A stretch of 64,000 bases of DNA from GCA-002708315 sp964460905 (GCA_964460905.1 CAYWRM010000002.1:1-64000); one strand, 5' to 3'; positions 15,623 through 25,309 are shown, numbered from the stretch's first letter. Notes: generated by a model not told the origin, from the letters alone. Program-made: numbers and translations.

Positions 15623-18600
15623 ATGAGTATGAAGCCTGACATAAAAAAAGAACTCAAATCAAGAATCCTTGTGCTGGACGGTGCAATGGGAACAATGATT
15701 CAGAGGTACAAGCTACAAGAAGAGGACTATTGTGGTGAGAAATTCAAAGAAGTTAACATATTACAAAAAGGTAATAACGATCTCCTAAATCTGACCCAAC
15801 CAGCTATTATTAAGAATATTCATGAAGAATATTTAGATGCCGGGGCTGATATTATTGAAACAAATACATTTAATGGCACACGTATTTCACAGAGTGATTA
15901 TGGCCTTGAGGAATATGTTTACGACATAAATTTTTATGCTGCAAAAATTGCCAGGCAGGCGGCTGATAAATATACAGCTGCAAATCCTGACAAACCACGA
16001 TATGTTGCTGGAGCCATGGGTCCTACAAACAAAACGGCATCTATGTCGCCCGATGTTTCCGATCCGGGTTATCGCAATGTTTCTTTTGATGAACTCCGAG
16101 ATAATTATTACGAACAAGCATCAGCTCTTATTGATGGAGGTGCAGATTTACTGTTAGTTGAAACTATTTTTGATACGTTAAATGCTAAAGCAGCTTTGTT
16201 CGGGATAAATATGCTAATGGAGGAAAAAGTACTACGTATTCCTCTTATGATTTCGGGAACTATAGCTGATGCCAGCGGACGAACATTGTCGGGGCAAACC
16301 CTTGAAGCCTTTTTTAATTCAGTATCGCATATCGATATGTTAAGTGTTGGACTTAATTGTTCACTTGGTGCTGAACAAATACGTCCACATCTTGCCGAGC
16401 TTTCAAAAATTGCACCATTTAATGTTAGTGTTTATCCAAATGCCGGTCTCCCAAACCAATTTGGAGAATACGATGAAACTCCTGAAGAAATGGGTGTTCA
16501 TATCCTGGATTTTGTGGAAAATAAATTTGTTAATATTGTGGGTGGCTGTTGTGGTACTACACCTGATCATATTAGGGTAATTGCTAGTATTGCACAAAAA
16601 CATAACCAGAGAAATATCCCCCACAAGGAGCATATTACTGAAGTTAGCGGACTGGAGCCCATAAAAATATATCGGCAGAATAACTTTGTAAATATTGGCG
16701 AAAGAACCAACGTTAGTGGATCCCGAAAATTTGCAAGACTGATACGTGAAAAGAAATACGAAGAAGCACTTACTGTTGCTCGTCATCAGGTGGAAGGCGG
16801 AGCACAGGTGCTTGATGTTAATATGGATGATGGAATGCTGGATGCCAAAAAAGAGATGGTTGCATTTTTAAACTATTTGGCATCTGACCCCGATGTGTCT
16901 AGATTACCAATAATGATTGATTCATCGAAATGGGAGGTGATTGAAGCTGGTTTAAAGTGCATTCAGGGTAAAGGGATTGTTAACTCCATTAGCCTTAAAA
17001 ATGGTGAAGAAGAGTTTCTGCATCATGCCAAACTGATAAAAAATTATGGTGCAGCTGTGGTTGTTATGGCCTTTGACGAAGATGGTCAGGCAGCTGATTT
17101 AAGTAGAAAGACATCTATCTGCCAGCGAGCTTACAACCTGTTAATTTCTGTTGGCTTCCCCCCCGAGGATATTATTTTTGACCCTAATATTCTGGCTATT
17201 GGAACCGGGATTACTGAACATAATAACTATGCTGTTGATTATATTAACGCAGTTAGCTGGATCAAGGAAAACCTTCCATTTGTTAAGGTAAGTGGTGGCG
17301 TTAGCAATCTTTCGTTTTCTTTTAGAGGTAATAATACTGTACGTGAAGCTATACATTCAGTTTTTCTTTATCATGCAATAGCAGCAGGAATGGATATGGG
17401 TATTGTTAATCCTGGAATGCTACAAATTTATGACGAAATTCCCGATGATCTTCGTGGTCTTGTTACTGATGTTGTGCTTAATAGAAGAAAAGATGCTACC
17501 GAAAGGCTTCTTCTTTTTGCGGAGAAGATTGTAGATGATGGGCAAGCTTCAAATGTGAAGCTTGAGAAATGGCGAGAACTCCCTGTTAATAAACGTCTTG
17601 AACATGCTTTAATTAAAGGCATTACTGAATTTATTGAGGTTGATGTTGAAGAAGCTCGTAAACATATGTCTAGCGCAATTGATGTGATCGAAATACCTTT
17701 AATGAATGGAATGAACACGGTGGGAGACCTTTTTGGAACGGGAAAAATGTTTCTTCCTCAAGTGGTAAAAAGTGCTCGTGTTATGAAGCAGGCAGTAGCT
17801 TATTTATTGCCATATATTGAACTTGAGAATAATGGTAAACAGGTGAGTAACGGAAAAATAGTACTTGCAACTGTAAAAGGTGATGTACATGATATTGGGA
17901 AAAATATAGTTGGAGTAGTTCTTTCCTGTAACAATTATGAAGTAATTGACCTTGGTGTGATGGTGAGTGCTGAAAAAATTCTGGAAGTTGTTGAAAAAGA
18001 AAGGGCTGATTTACTGGGAGTTAGTGGATTGATTACTCCATCACTTGAGGAAATGGTATATATAGCCAAAGAGCTTGCGCGAAAGAAAATGAGTATCCCA
18101 CTACTAATTGGTGGAGCCACTACTTCGGCAATTCATACTGCCGTGAAAATATCTCCACATTATTCTCATCCTATAATACATGTACGCGATGCTTCCAAGG
18201 TTATTGGCGTTGCAGGAAAATTACTAAATACAAATGAGAGTGATTCTTTTATTGATGAAACAGAGATAGAATATAACAGGCTTCGCCAGAAACATGCTAA
18301 TAATATTGATGACAAAGAATATATAACTCTTGTAAGTGCGCGTCAAAATAGACTTGCTTCTGATTTTACCAAAAGGGAAGATGTTGTTCCCAAATTAACC
18401 GGCACAAACGTATTTGATAATATTGATTTGTCAGAAGTAAGGAAATACATCGATTGGACTTTCTTTTTTCATGCATGGAAACTAAATGGGAAATTTCCGG
18501 CAATTTTAAAAGACCCTGTAAAAGGTGATGAAGCTCAAAAGCTATATGATGAAGCACAAAATATGCTTGACCTTATAATTAATGAGAAATGGCTAACTGC

Positions 18601-19282
18601 AAAAGCAGCAGTAGGGATATTTCCGGCTTACTCGCTTGGCGATGATGTAGTGGTGCTGGATGATGAGCAAAAAGAGTTATCGAAATTTCATTTTCTAAGA
18701 AATCAGGAGAAGAAGTCAGTTGAGATTCCTAATTTGTGTTTAAGTGATTTTATTGCCCCACAATCTGCTAAATATACAGATTATTTAGGTGGATTTGTAG
18801 TAACCGCCGGACTTGGAATTGAAGAGCATCTAAAACGGTTTACAGATGAAAATGATGATTACAGCGCAATTATGCTAAAGGTACTTGCCGACAGGCTTGC
18901 AGAAGCTGCCACTGAACTATTGCATGAAAAAGTTAGAAAGGAATACTGGGGTTATGTTTCTGATGAGAATATAAGTATTGAAGATAGTATAAGAGAGAAA
19001 TACAAAGGTATAAGACCTGCACCGGGATATCCTGCTTGCCCTGAACATTCTGAAAAAGGAACATTGTTTGAACTTCTTAATGCTAGTGAGGCAACAGGTG
19101 TAAGCCTTACAGAGAATTATGCTATGTATCCGGCAGCATCTGTAAGTGGCTTTTATTTCTCACATCCTGATTCACAATATTTTAATGTTGGAAAATTATT
19201 ACCAGATCAGATTGAGGATTACGCTAAACGAAAAAATATGAGTATTGAACATATTAAAAAATTATTACCAATGAATATTTGA
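15623..19282 (+). CDS. metH: Cobalamin-dependent methionine synthase (full length)
   Basis: 1219 residues, the usual length for four-module MetH. Module 1 (about 1-330) binds homocysteine; zinc ligands are seen in GLNCSLG and GGCCGTTPDH. Module 2 (about 345-600) is the pterin-binding barrel (NIGERTNVSGSRKFARLI). Module 3 (about 640-890) has the cap helices and the B12 site D754-x-H756-x-x-G in KGDVHDIGKNIVGVV, with His756 as the lower cobalt ligand. Module 4 (about 900-1219) is the AdoMet-dependent reactivation domain (RPAPGYPACPEH, YFSHPDSQYF). It methylates homocysteine from methyl-tetrahydrofolate. The SAM riboswitch upstream controls it, and metF, which supplies methyl-THF, follows on the same strand after a palindromic repeat. 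Confidence 0.98.
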   Translation: MSMKPDIKKELKSRILVLDGAMGTMIQRYKLQEEDYCGEKFKEVNILQKGNNDLLNLTQPAIIKNIHEEYLDAGADIIETNTFNGTRISQSDYGLEEYVYDINFYAAKIARQAADKYTAANPDKPRYVAGAMGPTNKTASMSPDVSDPGYRNVSFDELRDNYYEQASALIDGGADLLLVETIFDTLNAKAALFGINMLMEEKVLRIPLMISGTIADASGRTLSGQTLEAFFNSVSHIDMLSVGLNCSLGAEQIRPHLAELSKIAPFNVSVYPNAGLPNQFGEYDETPEEMGVHILDFVENKFVNIVGGCCGTTPDHIRVIASIAQKHNQRNIPHKEHITEVSGLEPIKIYRQNNFVNIGERTNVSGSRKFARLIREKKYEEALTVARHQVEGGAQVLDVNMDDGMLDAKKEMVAFLNYLASDPDVSRLPIMIDSSKWEVIEAGLKCIQGKGIVNSISLKNGEEEFLHHAKLIKNYGAAVVVMAFDEDGQAADLSRKTSICQRAYNLLISVGFPPEDIIFDPNILAIGTGITEHNNYAVDYINAVSWIKENLPFVKVSGGVSNLSFSFRGNNTVREAIHSVFLYHAIAAGMDMGIVNPGMLQIYDEIPDDLRGLVTDVVLNRRKDATERLLLFAEKIVDDGQASNVKLEKWRELPVNKRLEHALIKGITEFIEVDVEEARKHMSSAIDVIEIPLMNGMNTVGDLFGTGKMFLPQVVKSARVMKQAVAYLLPYIELENNGKQVSNGKIVLATVKGDVHDIGKNIVGVVLSCNNYEVIDLGVMVSAEKILEVVEKERADLLGVSGLITPSLEEMVYIAKELARKKMSIPLLIGGATTSAIHTAVKISPHYSHPIIHVRDASKVIGVAGKLLNTNESDSFIDETEIEYNRLRQKHANNIDDKEYITLVSARQNRLASDFTKREDVVPKLTGTNVFDNIDLSEVRKYIDWTFFFHAWKLNGKFPAILKDPVKGDEAQKLYDEAQNMLDLIINEKWLTAKAAVGIFPAYSLGDDVVVLDDEQKELSKFHFLRNQEKKSVEIPNLCLSDFIAPQSAKYTDYLGGFVVTAGLGIEEHLKRFTDENDDYSAIMLKVLADRLAEAATELLHEKVRKEYWGYVSDENISIEDSIREKYKGIRPAPGYPACPEHSEKGTLFELLNASEATGVSLTENYAMYPAASVSGFYFSHPDSQYFNVGKLLPDQIEDYAKRKNMSIEHIKKLLPMNI

Positions 19283-19300
19283 TTTCTCGCAATAATGTAA

Positions 19301-19382
19301 TTGTCATTCTGAGCATAGCGAAGAATCTCAAGATGTTGATAATATTACCCTTAGAGATTCTTCGCTATGCTCAGAATGACAA
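19301..19382. repeat. Perfect 29-bp inverted repeat (REP/MITE-like hairpin) between metH and metF
   Basis: The arms 19301-19329 and 19354-19382 are perfect reverse complements, with a 24-nt loop between them. The left arm begins TTGTCATTCTGAGC. A repeat beginning this way is, to my recollection, dispersed in many Bacteroidota genomes. It lies 19 nt after the metH stop and 27 nt before the metF start, so in a common transcript it would form a very stable stem that could protect metH mRNA or attenuate metF. Confidence 0.9.
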
Positions 19383-19409
19383 ATTGTACTTATGATTTAA
19401 AAAAACAAA

Positions 19410-20369
19410 ATGGAAAAAACAGTAATACAACATATAAATGACTCAAAACAAACTTTGTTTTCATTTGAGTTATTGCCTCCTTTAAAAGGTCATAATTTTG
19501 ATTCAACTCAACAGGCAATTGATCCGCTTGTGGAATTTAATCCTTCATTTATAAATATTACCTATCATCAACAAGAAGTTGTTTATGAAAATGCAGGTAA
19601 TGGATTGATGCGAAAACGTACTGTACGTAAGCGACCTGGAACTGTTGGGATAGCTTCTGCAATTAAATACAGGTATGGTATTAATGTAGTGCCTCATATT
19701 ATTTGTGGTGGATTTTCTAAGGAAGATACTGAAAACGCACTTATTGACTTACAATTTCTGGGTGTTAATAATTTGTTGTTGATTAGGGGTGATCCGGAAC
19801 CTGGGACAAGGGTTTTTAAACCGGAACCCAATGGCAATGAGCATGCTCTCGATCTAATAGAACAAGTTACAAAATTAAATAATGGTCTTTATCTTGATGA
19901 AGAGTTGGAAAACACTCGGTCGATGAACTTTTGTATTGGTGTTGCAGGTTATCCTGAAAAACATGGAGAATCTCCCAATATGGATAGCGATTTGTATTTT
20001 TTAAAAAAGAAAATAGATGCAGGAGCTTCATATATTGTAACTCAAATGTTTTACGACAACCAAAAGTATTTCGATTTTGTAAAACTTTGCAGATCAAAAG
20101 GAATTAAGGTGCCTATTATTCCTGGTTTAAAACCTATTTCTACAAAAAGCCACCTTGCAAATATTCCTAAAACATTCAATGTTGACCTTCCAGTCGACCT
20201 GGTAAAAGAAGTGCTAAAGTGTAAAGATAATAAACAAATTAGGCAAGTTGGAGTTGAGTGGGCAATTGAGCAATCAAGAGAATTAAAAGATGCAGGTGTA
20301 CCCGTATTACATTATTATACAATGGGAAAATCGGATAATATCCAAAAGATTGCTAAGGGTGTGTTTTAG
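19410..20369 (+). CDS. metF: 5,10-Methylenetetrahydrofolate reductase
   Basis: 319 residues, a typical bacterial MetF (an FAD-binding beta8/alpha8 barrel). Family-typical stretches include FSFELLPPLKG near residue 16 with the catalytic Glu, HIICGG near residue 96, LLIRGDPEPG near residue 125, GVAGYPEKH near 177 and YIVTQMFYDN near 210. It reduces methylene-THF to methyl-THF, the methyl donor of the MetH reaction. It lies 127 bp downstream of metH, separated by the palindromic repeat; whether it shares the riboswitch-controlled transcript is not shown by sequence. Confidence 0.95.
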   Translation: MEKTVIQHINDSKQTLFSFELLPPLKGHNFDSTQQAIDPLVEFNPSFINITYHQQEVVYENAGNGLMRKRTVRKRPGTVGIASAIKYRYGINVVPHIICGGFSKEDTENALIDLQFLGVNNLLLIRGDPEPGTRVFKPEPNGNEHALDLIEQVTKLNNGLYLDEELENTRSMNFCIGVAGYPEKHGESPNMDSDLYFLKKKIDAGASYIVTQMFYDNQKYFDFVKLCRSKGIKVPIIPGLKPISTKSHLANIPKTFNVDLPVDLVKEVLKCKDNKQIRQVGVEWAIEQSRELKDAGVPVLHYYTMGKSDNIQKIAKGVF

Positions 20370-20401
20370 AGTAGGAATCAGAACCAATCATTTTCATCTA
20401 A

Positions 20402-20473
20402 AAGTTGCCTAATATAGCTTAATATGGTAAGTTAAGTTGCCAAATTTAATTTAATATGGTAAGTTAAGTTGCC
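20402..20473 (+). repeat. Three 32-bp-spaced repeats upstream of the AAA ATPase gene
   Basis: AAGTTGCC occurs at 20402-20409, 20434-20441 and 20466-20473, exactly 32 bp apart. The second and third copies belong to a 23-bp identical unit ending GGTAAGTTAAGTTGCC (20419-20441 and 20451-20473); the first copy is partial. A 32-bp period is three helical turns, putting the sites on one face of the DNA. The last copy overlaps the presumed -33 region of the following gene, so an operator array is plausible. Confidence 0.8.
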
Positions 20474-20499
20474 GAATTAATGATTTTGTTGTATTTTTG
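20469..20499 (+). promoter_or_regulatory. Candidate promoter of the AAA/DUF4143 ATPase gene
   Basis: TTG at 20469-20471, 20 bp, then TATTTTTG at 20492-20499, a fair match to the Bacteroidota -33/-7 arrangement. The start codon is at 20516. The -33 TTG lies inside the third 32-bp repeat unit. Confidence 0.45.
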
Positions 20500-20515
20500 C
20501 TAAAAAATATGAGCA

Positions 20516-21643
20516 ATGTGGATAATTAGAAATTTCGAATCTGAATCCGGATATTTAAAAAAAGGAAAAGTAAATTTACTTTATGGCCCAAGAAGGGTTG
20601 GTAAAACAGCCTTAATTGAGAAGTTGTTAGAGGACAAAAAAGGGAAGATTTTTATTGGTAATGGTGATGATATGCAATTGAGGATGATATTAAGTTCTGA
20701 GGATACGTCAAAAATATTGACTGCTTTTCAGGATTATGACTATATTTTTGTTGATGAGGCTCAAAGAATTTCAAAGATAGGTTGGGGTCTAAAAATACTT
20801 ATTGATAAACTACCAAAATCTACGATTATTGCCAGTGGCTCTTCTTCCTTTCATCTTTCTTCACAAGTGGGCGAACCATTAACCGGACGGAGTATTACAA
20901 ACATATTATTTCCTGTTTCAGTTACTGAACTCAAAAAGCAATATGGAGGAATGCACATCTTTCAAAATATTGAGAATTATTTGATTTTTGGGATGTATCC
21001 AGAAGTATTGTGCTTTAGAAATAATAACGACAAGACTTCTTATTTACACGAATTAAGAAATTCATATTTGCTAAAGGATATATTGGAATTGGAAAATATT
21101 AGAAATGCGGATAAGTTATTTGACTTGTTAAAGTTACTATCTTTTCAAATTGGAAATGAGGTGTCGTTGAGTGAGTTGGGTAATGCTTTAGGGTTATCAA
21201 AACAGACGGTAGCGAGATATATTGACTTGTTGGAGAAAGCCTTTATTATCAAAAAAATAGGTGGGTATTCAAATAATTTGAGAAAGGAAGTTACAAAATC
21301 AAACCGCTATTATTTTTTCGATAATGGAATACGTAATGCTATCATCAATAATTTTAACATGGTAGAGCAACGAAATGATATAGGAATGCTGTGGGAAAAT
21401 TTTATGGTAATGGAACGTATTAAGAAACAGCATTACAATCACATTTACAGCAATAATTATTTTTGGCGTACTTACGATAAAAAGGAAGTAGATTTTGTGG
21501 AGGAACGTGATGGTAAACTCTACGGATTTGAGTTTAAATGGAGTCCTAAAAAAACTAAAATACAAAAGGAATGGTTAAACACGTATTCAAACGCAAGTTT
21601 TGAGATAATAAATAGGGACAATTTTTTGGGATGGTTGGAGTAA
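20516..21643 (+). CDS. AAA ATPase with C-terminal DUF4143 domain
   Basis: 375 residues. An AAA_14-type P-loop domain comes first, with Walker A YGPRRVGKTALIEK (about 23-36), Walker B YIFVDEAQRIS (about 78-88) and an ASGSSSF sensor segment. Next is a winged-helix-like segment (LSELGNALGLSKQTVARYID, about 220-240), and a DUF4143 end with NYFWRTYDKKEVDFVE and YGFEFKW, which resembles a PD-(D/E)xK nuclease fold. Such proteins are numerous and accessory in Bacteroidota and of uncertain role. An upstream ATG at 20509 is in another frame and soon stops, so ATG 20516 is the start. The repeat array directly upstream suggests self-contained regulation, as in mobile or defence-like cassettes (inference). 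It converges with the next gene. Confidence 0.88.
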   Translation: MWIIRNFESESGYLKKGKVNLLYGPRRVGKTALIEKLLEDKKGKIFIGNGDDMQLRMILSSEDTSKILTAFQDYDYIFVDEAQRISKIGWGLKILIDKLPKSTIIASGSSSFHLSSQVGEPLTGRSITNILFPVSVTELKKQYGGMHIFQNIENYLIFGMYPEVLCFRNNNDKTSYLHELRNSYLLKDILELENIRNADKLFDLLKLLSFQIGNEVSLSELGNALGLSKQTVARYIDLLEKAFIIKKIGGYSNNLRKEVTKSNRYYFFDNGIRNAIINNFNMVEQRNDIGMLWENFMVMERIKKQHYNHIYSNNYFWRTYDKKEVDFVEERDGKLYGFEFKWSPKKTKIQKEWLNTYSNASFEIINRDNFLGWLE

Positions 21644-21660
21644 ATCAAATTCAGATATAA

Positions 21661-24111
21661 CTATCCAACAATTCTAATAACTTTCATTTCCCCAACCCCA
21701 ATATCAAACCAAAAAATAATCTCATCGCCAACCTTCTTTTGACTTGGAATTAAACCGTTAACTGTTACCGCTTTTGCTTTTGCAACCATTGTTAGATCGT
21801 TTATATCAGAATCACTATTATTGATTAAACGTATTCTACCATCGGGCAATAGTATATAATCAACTTTGTCAATGGCTGTGCGGTAATCCAGAAAATCTTC
21901 AATTGTACATACATTTAGTTTGCCCTCATCGCGTAGTTGTGCCATATTTGCAAGAGCTATGTTTAATCCGGGTTGGGCAATTATTGTTGAGTCAGAATCA
22001 TATGTCCACATACCTTTTTTAGGGTTGACCCATGGTGGATAAGTGTGATTAATTTCTACAGCCCTGTTATCAACTAATTTCTGTAGTTTTTTAATATTGA
22101 ACAGATAATTCCACAAATAAGGTTCCTTTACAAACAATGCACTTGTTGTAGTCCAGTGAATCATATTACTACTCCGGGTTGGATGTTTGTAGTAATCTGG
22201 TTTTGGAAAAAAGTCACCAAAACCGCTGTAAGGCTTCTCAAGTGAGCTCTCAAATTGCCACCCTTTATATACAAAAAGTTCCTCGTAATACGCATTGTGT
22301 AAATATTTAACTCCATATTTATTCCACAAATCAATGGCATAATAAGGTGAATCTTTCAAAGTAGCATCGCAAATAAGATCTTCTCGGTTATTTTGAGGAC
22401 CATTATTATTTCCATGGTCGATCCAAGAAGGCGAGCCAAAGTTTGTTTGCATGTATGCTAATGCTTCTTCCAGCCTCTCAGGAGTTGTAGTAAACTGTTC
22501 AGGAGTATGCAAACAAATTTCACTTCCTTTATCAGCAATATGAAATAGAAACTCCGAAAATAATGAATCCGTTAGTATAGTACTTTCAAGTGATGGAAAT
22601 GTTCCTGCCGAAGCGGCATAATTAGTAATACTATCGGGGTTATCGTAAAATACACTTTTTGTAACTGGAATATTAAACTTAATAAAACCACCTGTGGCAC
22701 TATCGGGGTGCACAATTTTTTCAGAACCAAAATAAGTGGCTCTGTTTGTTTTTATATCTGTAAAATCAGCATGCTCAGTCCATATATATGTAGCTTCAAA
22801 CCCTGCTGGGTTTTTCATTAAGCGTGGAATTGTTTTGGTATTATTTCCAATATAAAGATTAAACTGATATTCGCGCTTGTCTCCTTTTTTATATTTACTT
22901 GTTGATTCTTCTTTTTTCCAGTTTGAACTATCAGGATTTAAGGGAAAACGAAAAAATGGATGATCTTTATCATAATCCATATTTACGAAAAGTAGATTGT
23001 TTTCACTGTCAAGCTGAAGCGAAGATATATTAGATGTATGATAAATGAAAAGTGAATTTTCTCTTTCTCCTATTTTTACTCCTTGTTTATCTAACCAATA
23101 CTCTTTTTGAAAGTTTAGCGTATCAAGTATTCGGTTATTGCGATATATTTCATCTGGTGGTTGTGAGTAATTAAATATCAATGATTCTCTATTTATCAGT
23201 GGTTTACGCTTGTATTTTTCTTCAATTACAAATTGTATTTCCGGGCTATAATTGTTACATATCATAACAAGTTTAAGCTTATCATTGCGGTCTGATGCGC
23301 TGAATTTTAACTTATTACCGTTTTTAATTTTGGTGGATCCTGAAAATTTCCAACTAAGCTGAGAAGATTTTTTCTCTCCAGCTATTTGGTGTTCACTATA
23401 GTAATTTATATTATTAATAATTTTATTATTTGTATTGCTGTAAATACTAATACCATAATCATAAGTTATTGAATAATAGTTGTTCTTAAAAAGTTCAACT
23501 ATCGAATTATCGCTTTTGTTTTCAGAAATTGCATATGATAGTACTGGAATAAAAGTGGGATTCTTGAATGCCTTAAATTCAATTTTTAAGTCATCTATTC
23601 CTGTGGTAGAGGTTCTGTTCTGATTCCATAAATATGCTTTTAATTTTGATTTAGCTGTAAGGTTACCTGGAACTAATATTGAATCAGAGAAATAATACCA
23701 GATATTTTCATTTTTAAAGATGGGTGCAAGAGGAATCCCTTTCCAGAAAAGAGTTTCATCTCCAGCTGTAAGTGTTACTACATATAATGCATGGTTATTT
23801 TTAACGTTACTTTTTATGTAACCACTAATAAATAGCATCGTGTTAGTGTGATATAGTTCGTTAGGAAATTGTTGTTCAATACCCAGACCGTATGGATTAA
23901 GAGAATCGGTTTTTGAATAGTAATGTCCTGAATAAGCATAGCCGGAGTCAATTGTGCTTAATCCAATCCAGTTGCTTTCACCAGCTTCGTTTTCGAGATT
24001 GTTTATATATACCTGGCTTTGTGCAGTTGCAATCGTTGTGAAAAGTAAAAGAGCGAATACAAAAAAATTATAAAATTTGAAGTTTCTTACTGCAGTAAAA
24101 ACAGGCTTCAT
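21661..24111 (-). CDS. Secreted protein of unknown function, possible polysaccharide-deacetylase-like domain
   Basis: About 816 residues from ATG 24111; the frame runs 15 codons further upstream, but this start places a clean signal peptide first (FFVFALLLFTTIATAQ). The N-terminal third looks beta-rich, like a carbohydrate-binding or jelly-roll domain (about 20-160). The middle and C-terminal parts contain IWTEHADFTD, SEICLHTPEQF, SPSWIDHGNNNG, EINHTYPPWV and a short beta-rich tail. The spaced His/Asp motifs recall the metal-binding barrel of NodB-type polysaccharide deacetylases, but I cannot confirm the fold. No sorting domain is obvious at the end. It lies 71 bp downstream of butyrate kinase on the same strand, probably without functional link. 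Confidence 0.8.
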   Translation of the reverse strand: MKPVFTAVRNFKFYNFFVFALLLFTTIATAQSQVYINNLENEAGESNWIGLSTIDSGYAYSGHYYSKTDSLNPYGLGIEQQFPNELYHTNTMLFISGYIKSNVKNNHALYVVTLTAGDETLFWKGIPLAPIFKNENIWYYFSDSILVPGNLTAKSKLKAYLWNQNRTSTTGIDDLKIEFKAFKNPTFIPVLSYAISENKSDNSIVELFKNNYYSITYDYGISIYSNTNNKIINNINYYSEHQIAGEKKSSQLSWKFSGSTKIKNGNKLKFSASDRNDKLKLVMICNNYSPEIQFVIEEKYKRKPLINRESLIFNYSQPPDEIYRNNRILDTLNFQKEYWLDKQGVKIGERENSLFIYHTSNISSLQLDSENNLLFVNMDYDKDHPFFRFPLNPDSSNWKKEESTSKYKKGDKREYQFNLYIGNNTKTIPRLMKNPAGFEATYIWTEHADFTDIKTNRATYFGSEKIVHPDSATGGFIKFNIPVTKSVFYDNPDSITNYAASAGTFPSLESTILTDSLFSEFLFHIADKGSEICLHTPEQFTTTPERLEEALAYMQTNFGSPSWIDHGNNNGPQNNREDLICDATLKDSPYYAIDLWNKYGVKYLHNAYYEELFVYKGWQFESSLEKPYSGFGDFFPKPDYYKHPTRSSNMIHWTTTSALFVKEPYLWNYLFNIKKLQKLVDNRAVEINHTYPPWVNPKKGMWTYDSDSTIIAQPGLNIALANMAQLRDEGKLNVCTIEDFLDYRTAIDKVDYILLPDGRIRLINNSDSDINDLTMVAKAKAVTVNGLIPSQKKVGDEIIFWFDIGVGEMKVIRIVG

Positions 24112-24182
24112 TACTCTCAAAATGATAAGGGTCTGTATGTTATACAATATTATCAACTTATTTAATTAAACATTCTCACTTT

Positions 24183-25256
24183 CTAATAATCTTTAACTTC
24201 AATTTCATTTTTAAGGACCATAATCCCAAAAGAGGCAAGTGCTGCAAAGTCGTTTGCTGATGGATATAGAGCTATTGGTGCTAGTCCACTAACTCTTGAT
24301 TTAACGTTTTTCAGAAACTGTTCGCTATCAAAAATTATTCCTGTAAGAATAATACAATCAACCTCACCTTTTAATGTAGCATAATGAGAAGCTATTTCCT
24401 TTGAAACCTGATAAGAAAGTGCCTGCGAAATTGCCAGAGCTTTTTCATCACCTTCAGCAATACGTTCGTTTATTTTAGAAATACTTGATGTCCCAAGATA
24501 CGCATAATACCCACCTTTTGATGTGAGCATTTCCATAACTTCTTCCCTTGTTACATTACCACTAAAGCACAGGTCAACAAGCTGACCCATTGGCAAAGTA
24601 CCGGCACGTGTAATGGAAAATGGACCGCCACCATCGTAAGCCTGATTAACATCAACAACACGCCCTTTTTCATGCGCCCCAATGGAAATTCCACCGGTTC
24701 CAATATGACAAACAATTAGGTTTAGATCTTCGTATTTCTTATGAACCGATTTAGCATATTGTGTTGAAAAAAACTTATGATTCAATGCATGGAAAATTGA
24801 TTTTCTCTTAAACATTGGATGACCTGTAATTCGTGCAATGTCAGATAGTTCATCTACCACAACCGGATTTGCCATATATGCTTTTTTGCCAAGCTTTTGA
24901 GCAATGTCATAGGCAAGTAAGCCTCCCAGGTTTGTTGCATGTGTTCCCATAACACCTGTTTTGAGGTCTTTAACCATAGTGGGTGTAATTTCATATACGC
25001 CTTGCTCAACCGGCTTAACAAGACCGCTTCTTCCCATTACGAGTTCAACATTCTCAAGATTTATATTGTTGCTTTCAAGTTCATCCAATATACAATTCAA
25101 CCTAAAATCAATTTGATCCAGAAAATGTTTAAATGATTGAATGCTTTCTTCTGAATGACGTATGGTTTTCAGGAAGATGGGCTCTGTATTTCGGTACACG
25201 GCTACTTTGGTTACGCTTACTTCCGGGTAAATTATTAGTATGTTTTTATTAATCAT
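24183..25256 (-). CDS. buk: Butyrate kinase (or branched-chain fatty acid kinase)
   Basis: 357 residues, the normal length of butyrate kinases in the acetokinase/ASKHA superfamily. Visible features are the N-terminal IIYPEVSVTKVAVY, VMGRSGLVKPVEQGVYE, MGTHATNLGGLLAYDIA, HIGTGGISIGAHEKGRV and DGGGPFSITRAGTLP, all typical of Buk. It converts butyryl- or isobutyryl-phosphate with ADP to the acid and ATP in fermentation. The preferred chain cannot be told from sequence. The gene lies 113 bp downstream of icmF on the same strand, which would interconvert isobutyryl- and n-butyryl-CoA; a phosphotransbutyrylase is needed to link them but is not in this window. Confidence 0.93.
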   Translation of the reverse strand: MINKNILIIYPEVSVTKVAVYRNTEPIFLKTIRHSEESIQSFKHFLDQIDFRLNCILDELESNNINLENVELVMGRSGLVKPVEQGVYEITPTMVKDLKTGVMGTHATNLGGLLAYDIAQKLGKKAYMANPVVVDELSDIARITGHPMFKRKSIFHALNHKFFSTQYAKSVHKKYEDLNLIVCHIGTGGISIGAHEKGRVVDVNQAYDGGGPFSITRAGTLPMGQLVDLCFSGNVTREEVMEMLTSKGGYYAYLGTSSISKINERIAEGDEKALAISQALSYQVSKEIASHYATLKGEVDCIILTGIIFDSEQFLKNVKSRVSGLAPIALYPSANDFAALASFGIMVLKNEIEVKDY

Positions 25257-25309
25257 AGCAAAAAATTTATTGTTATCTTGTTGTTATTGATATCGTTATT
25301 GTTGGAGAA

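Noticed and set aside
20402..20473. CRISPR array
   Set aside because: Only two full copies and one partial copy with a 9-nt gap, no cas genes and position at a promoter; an operator array fits better.
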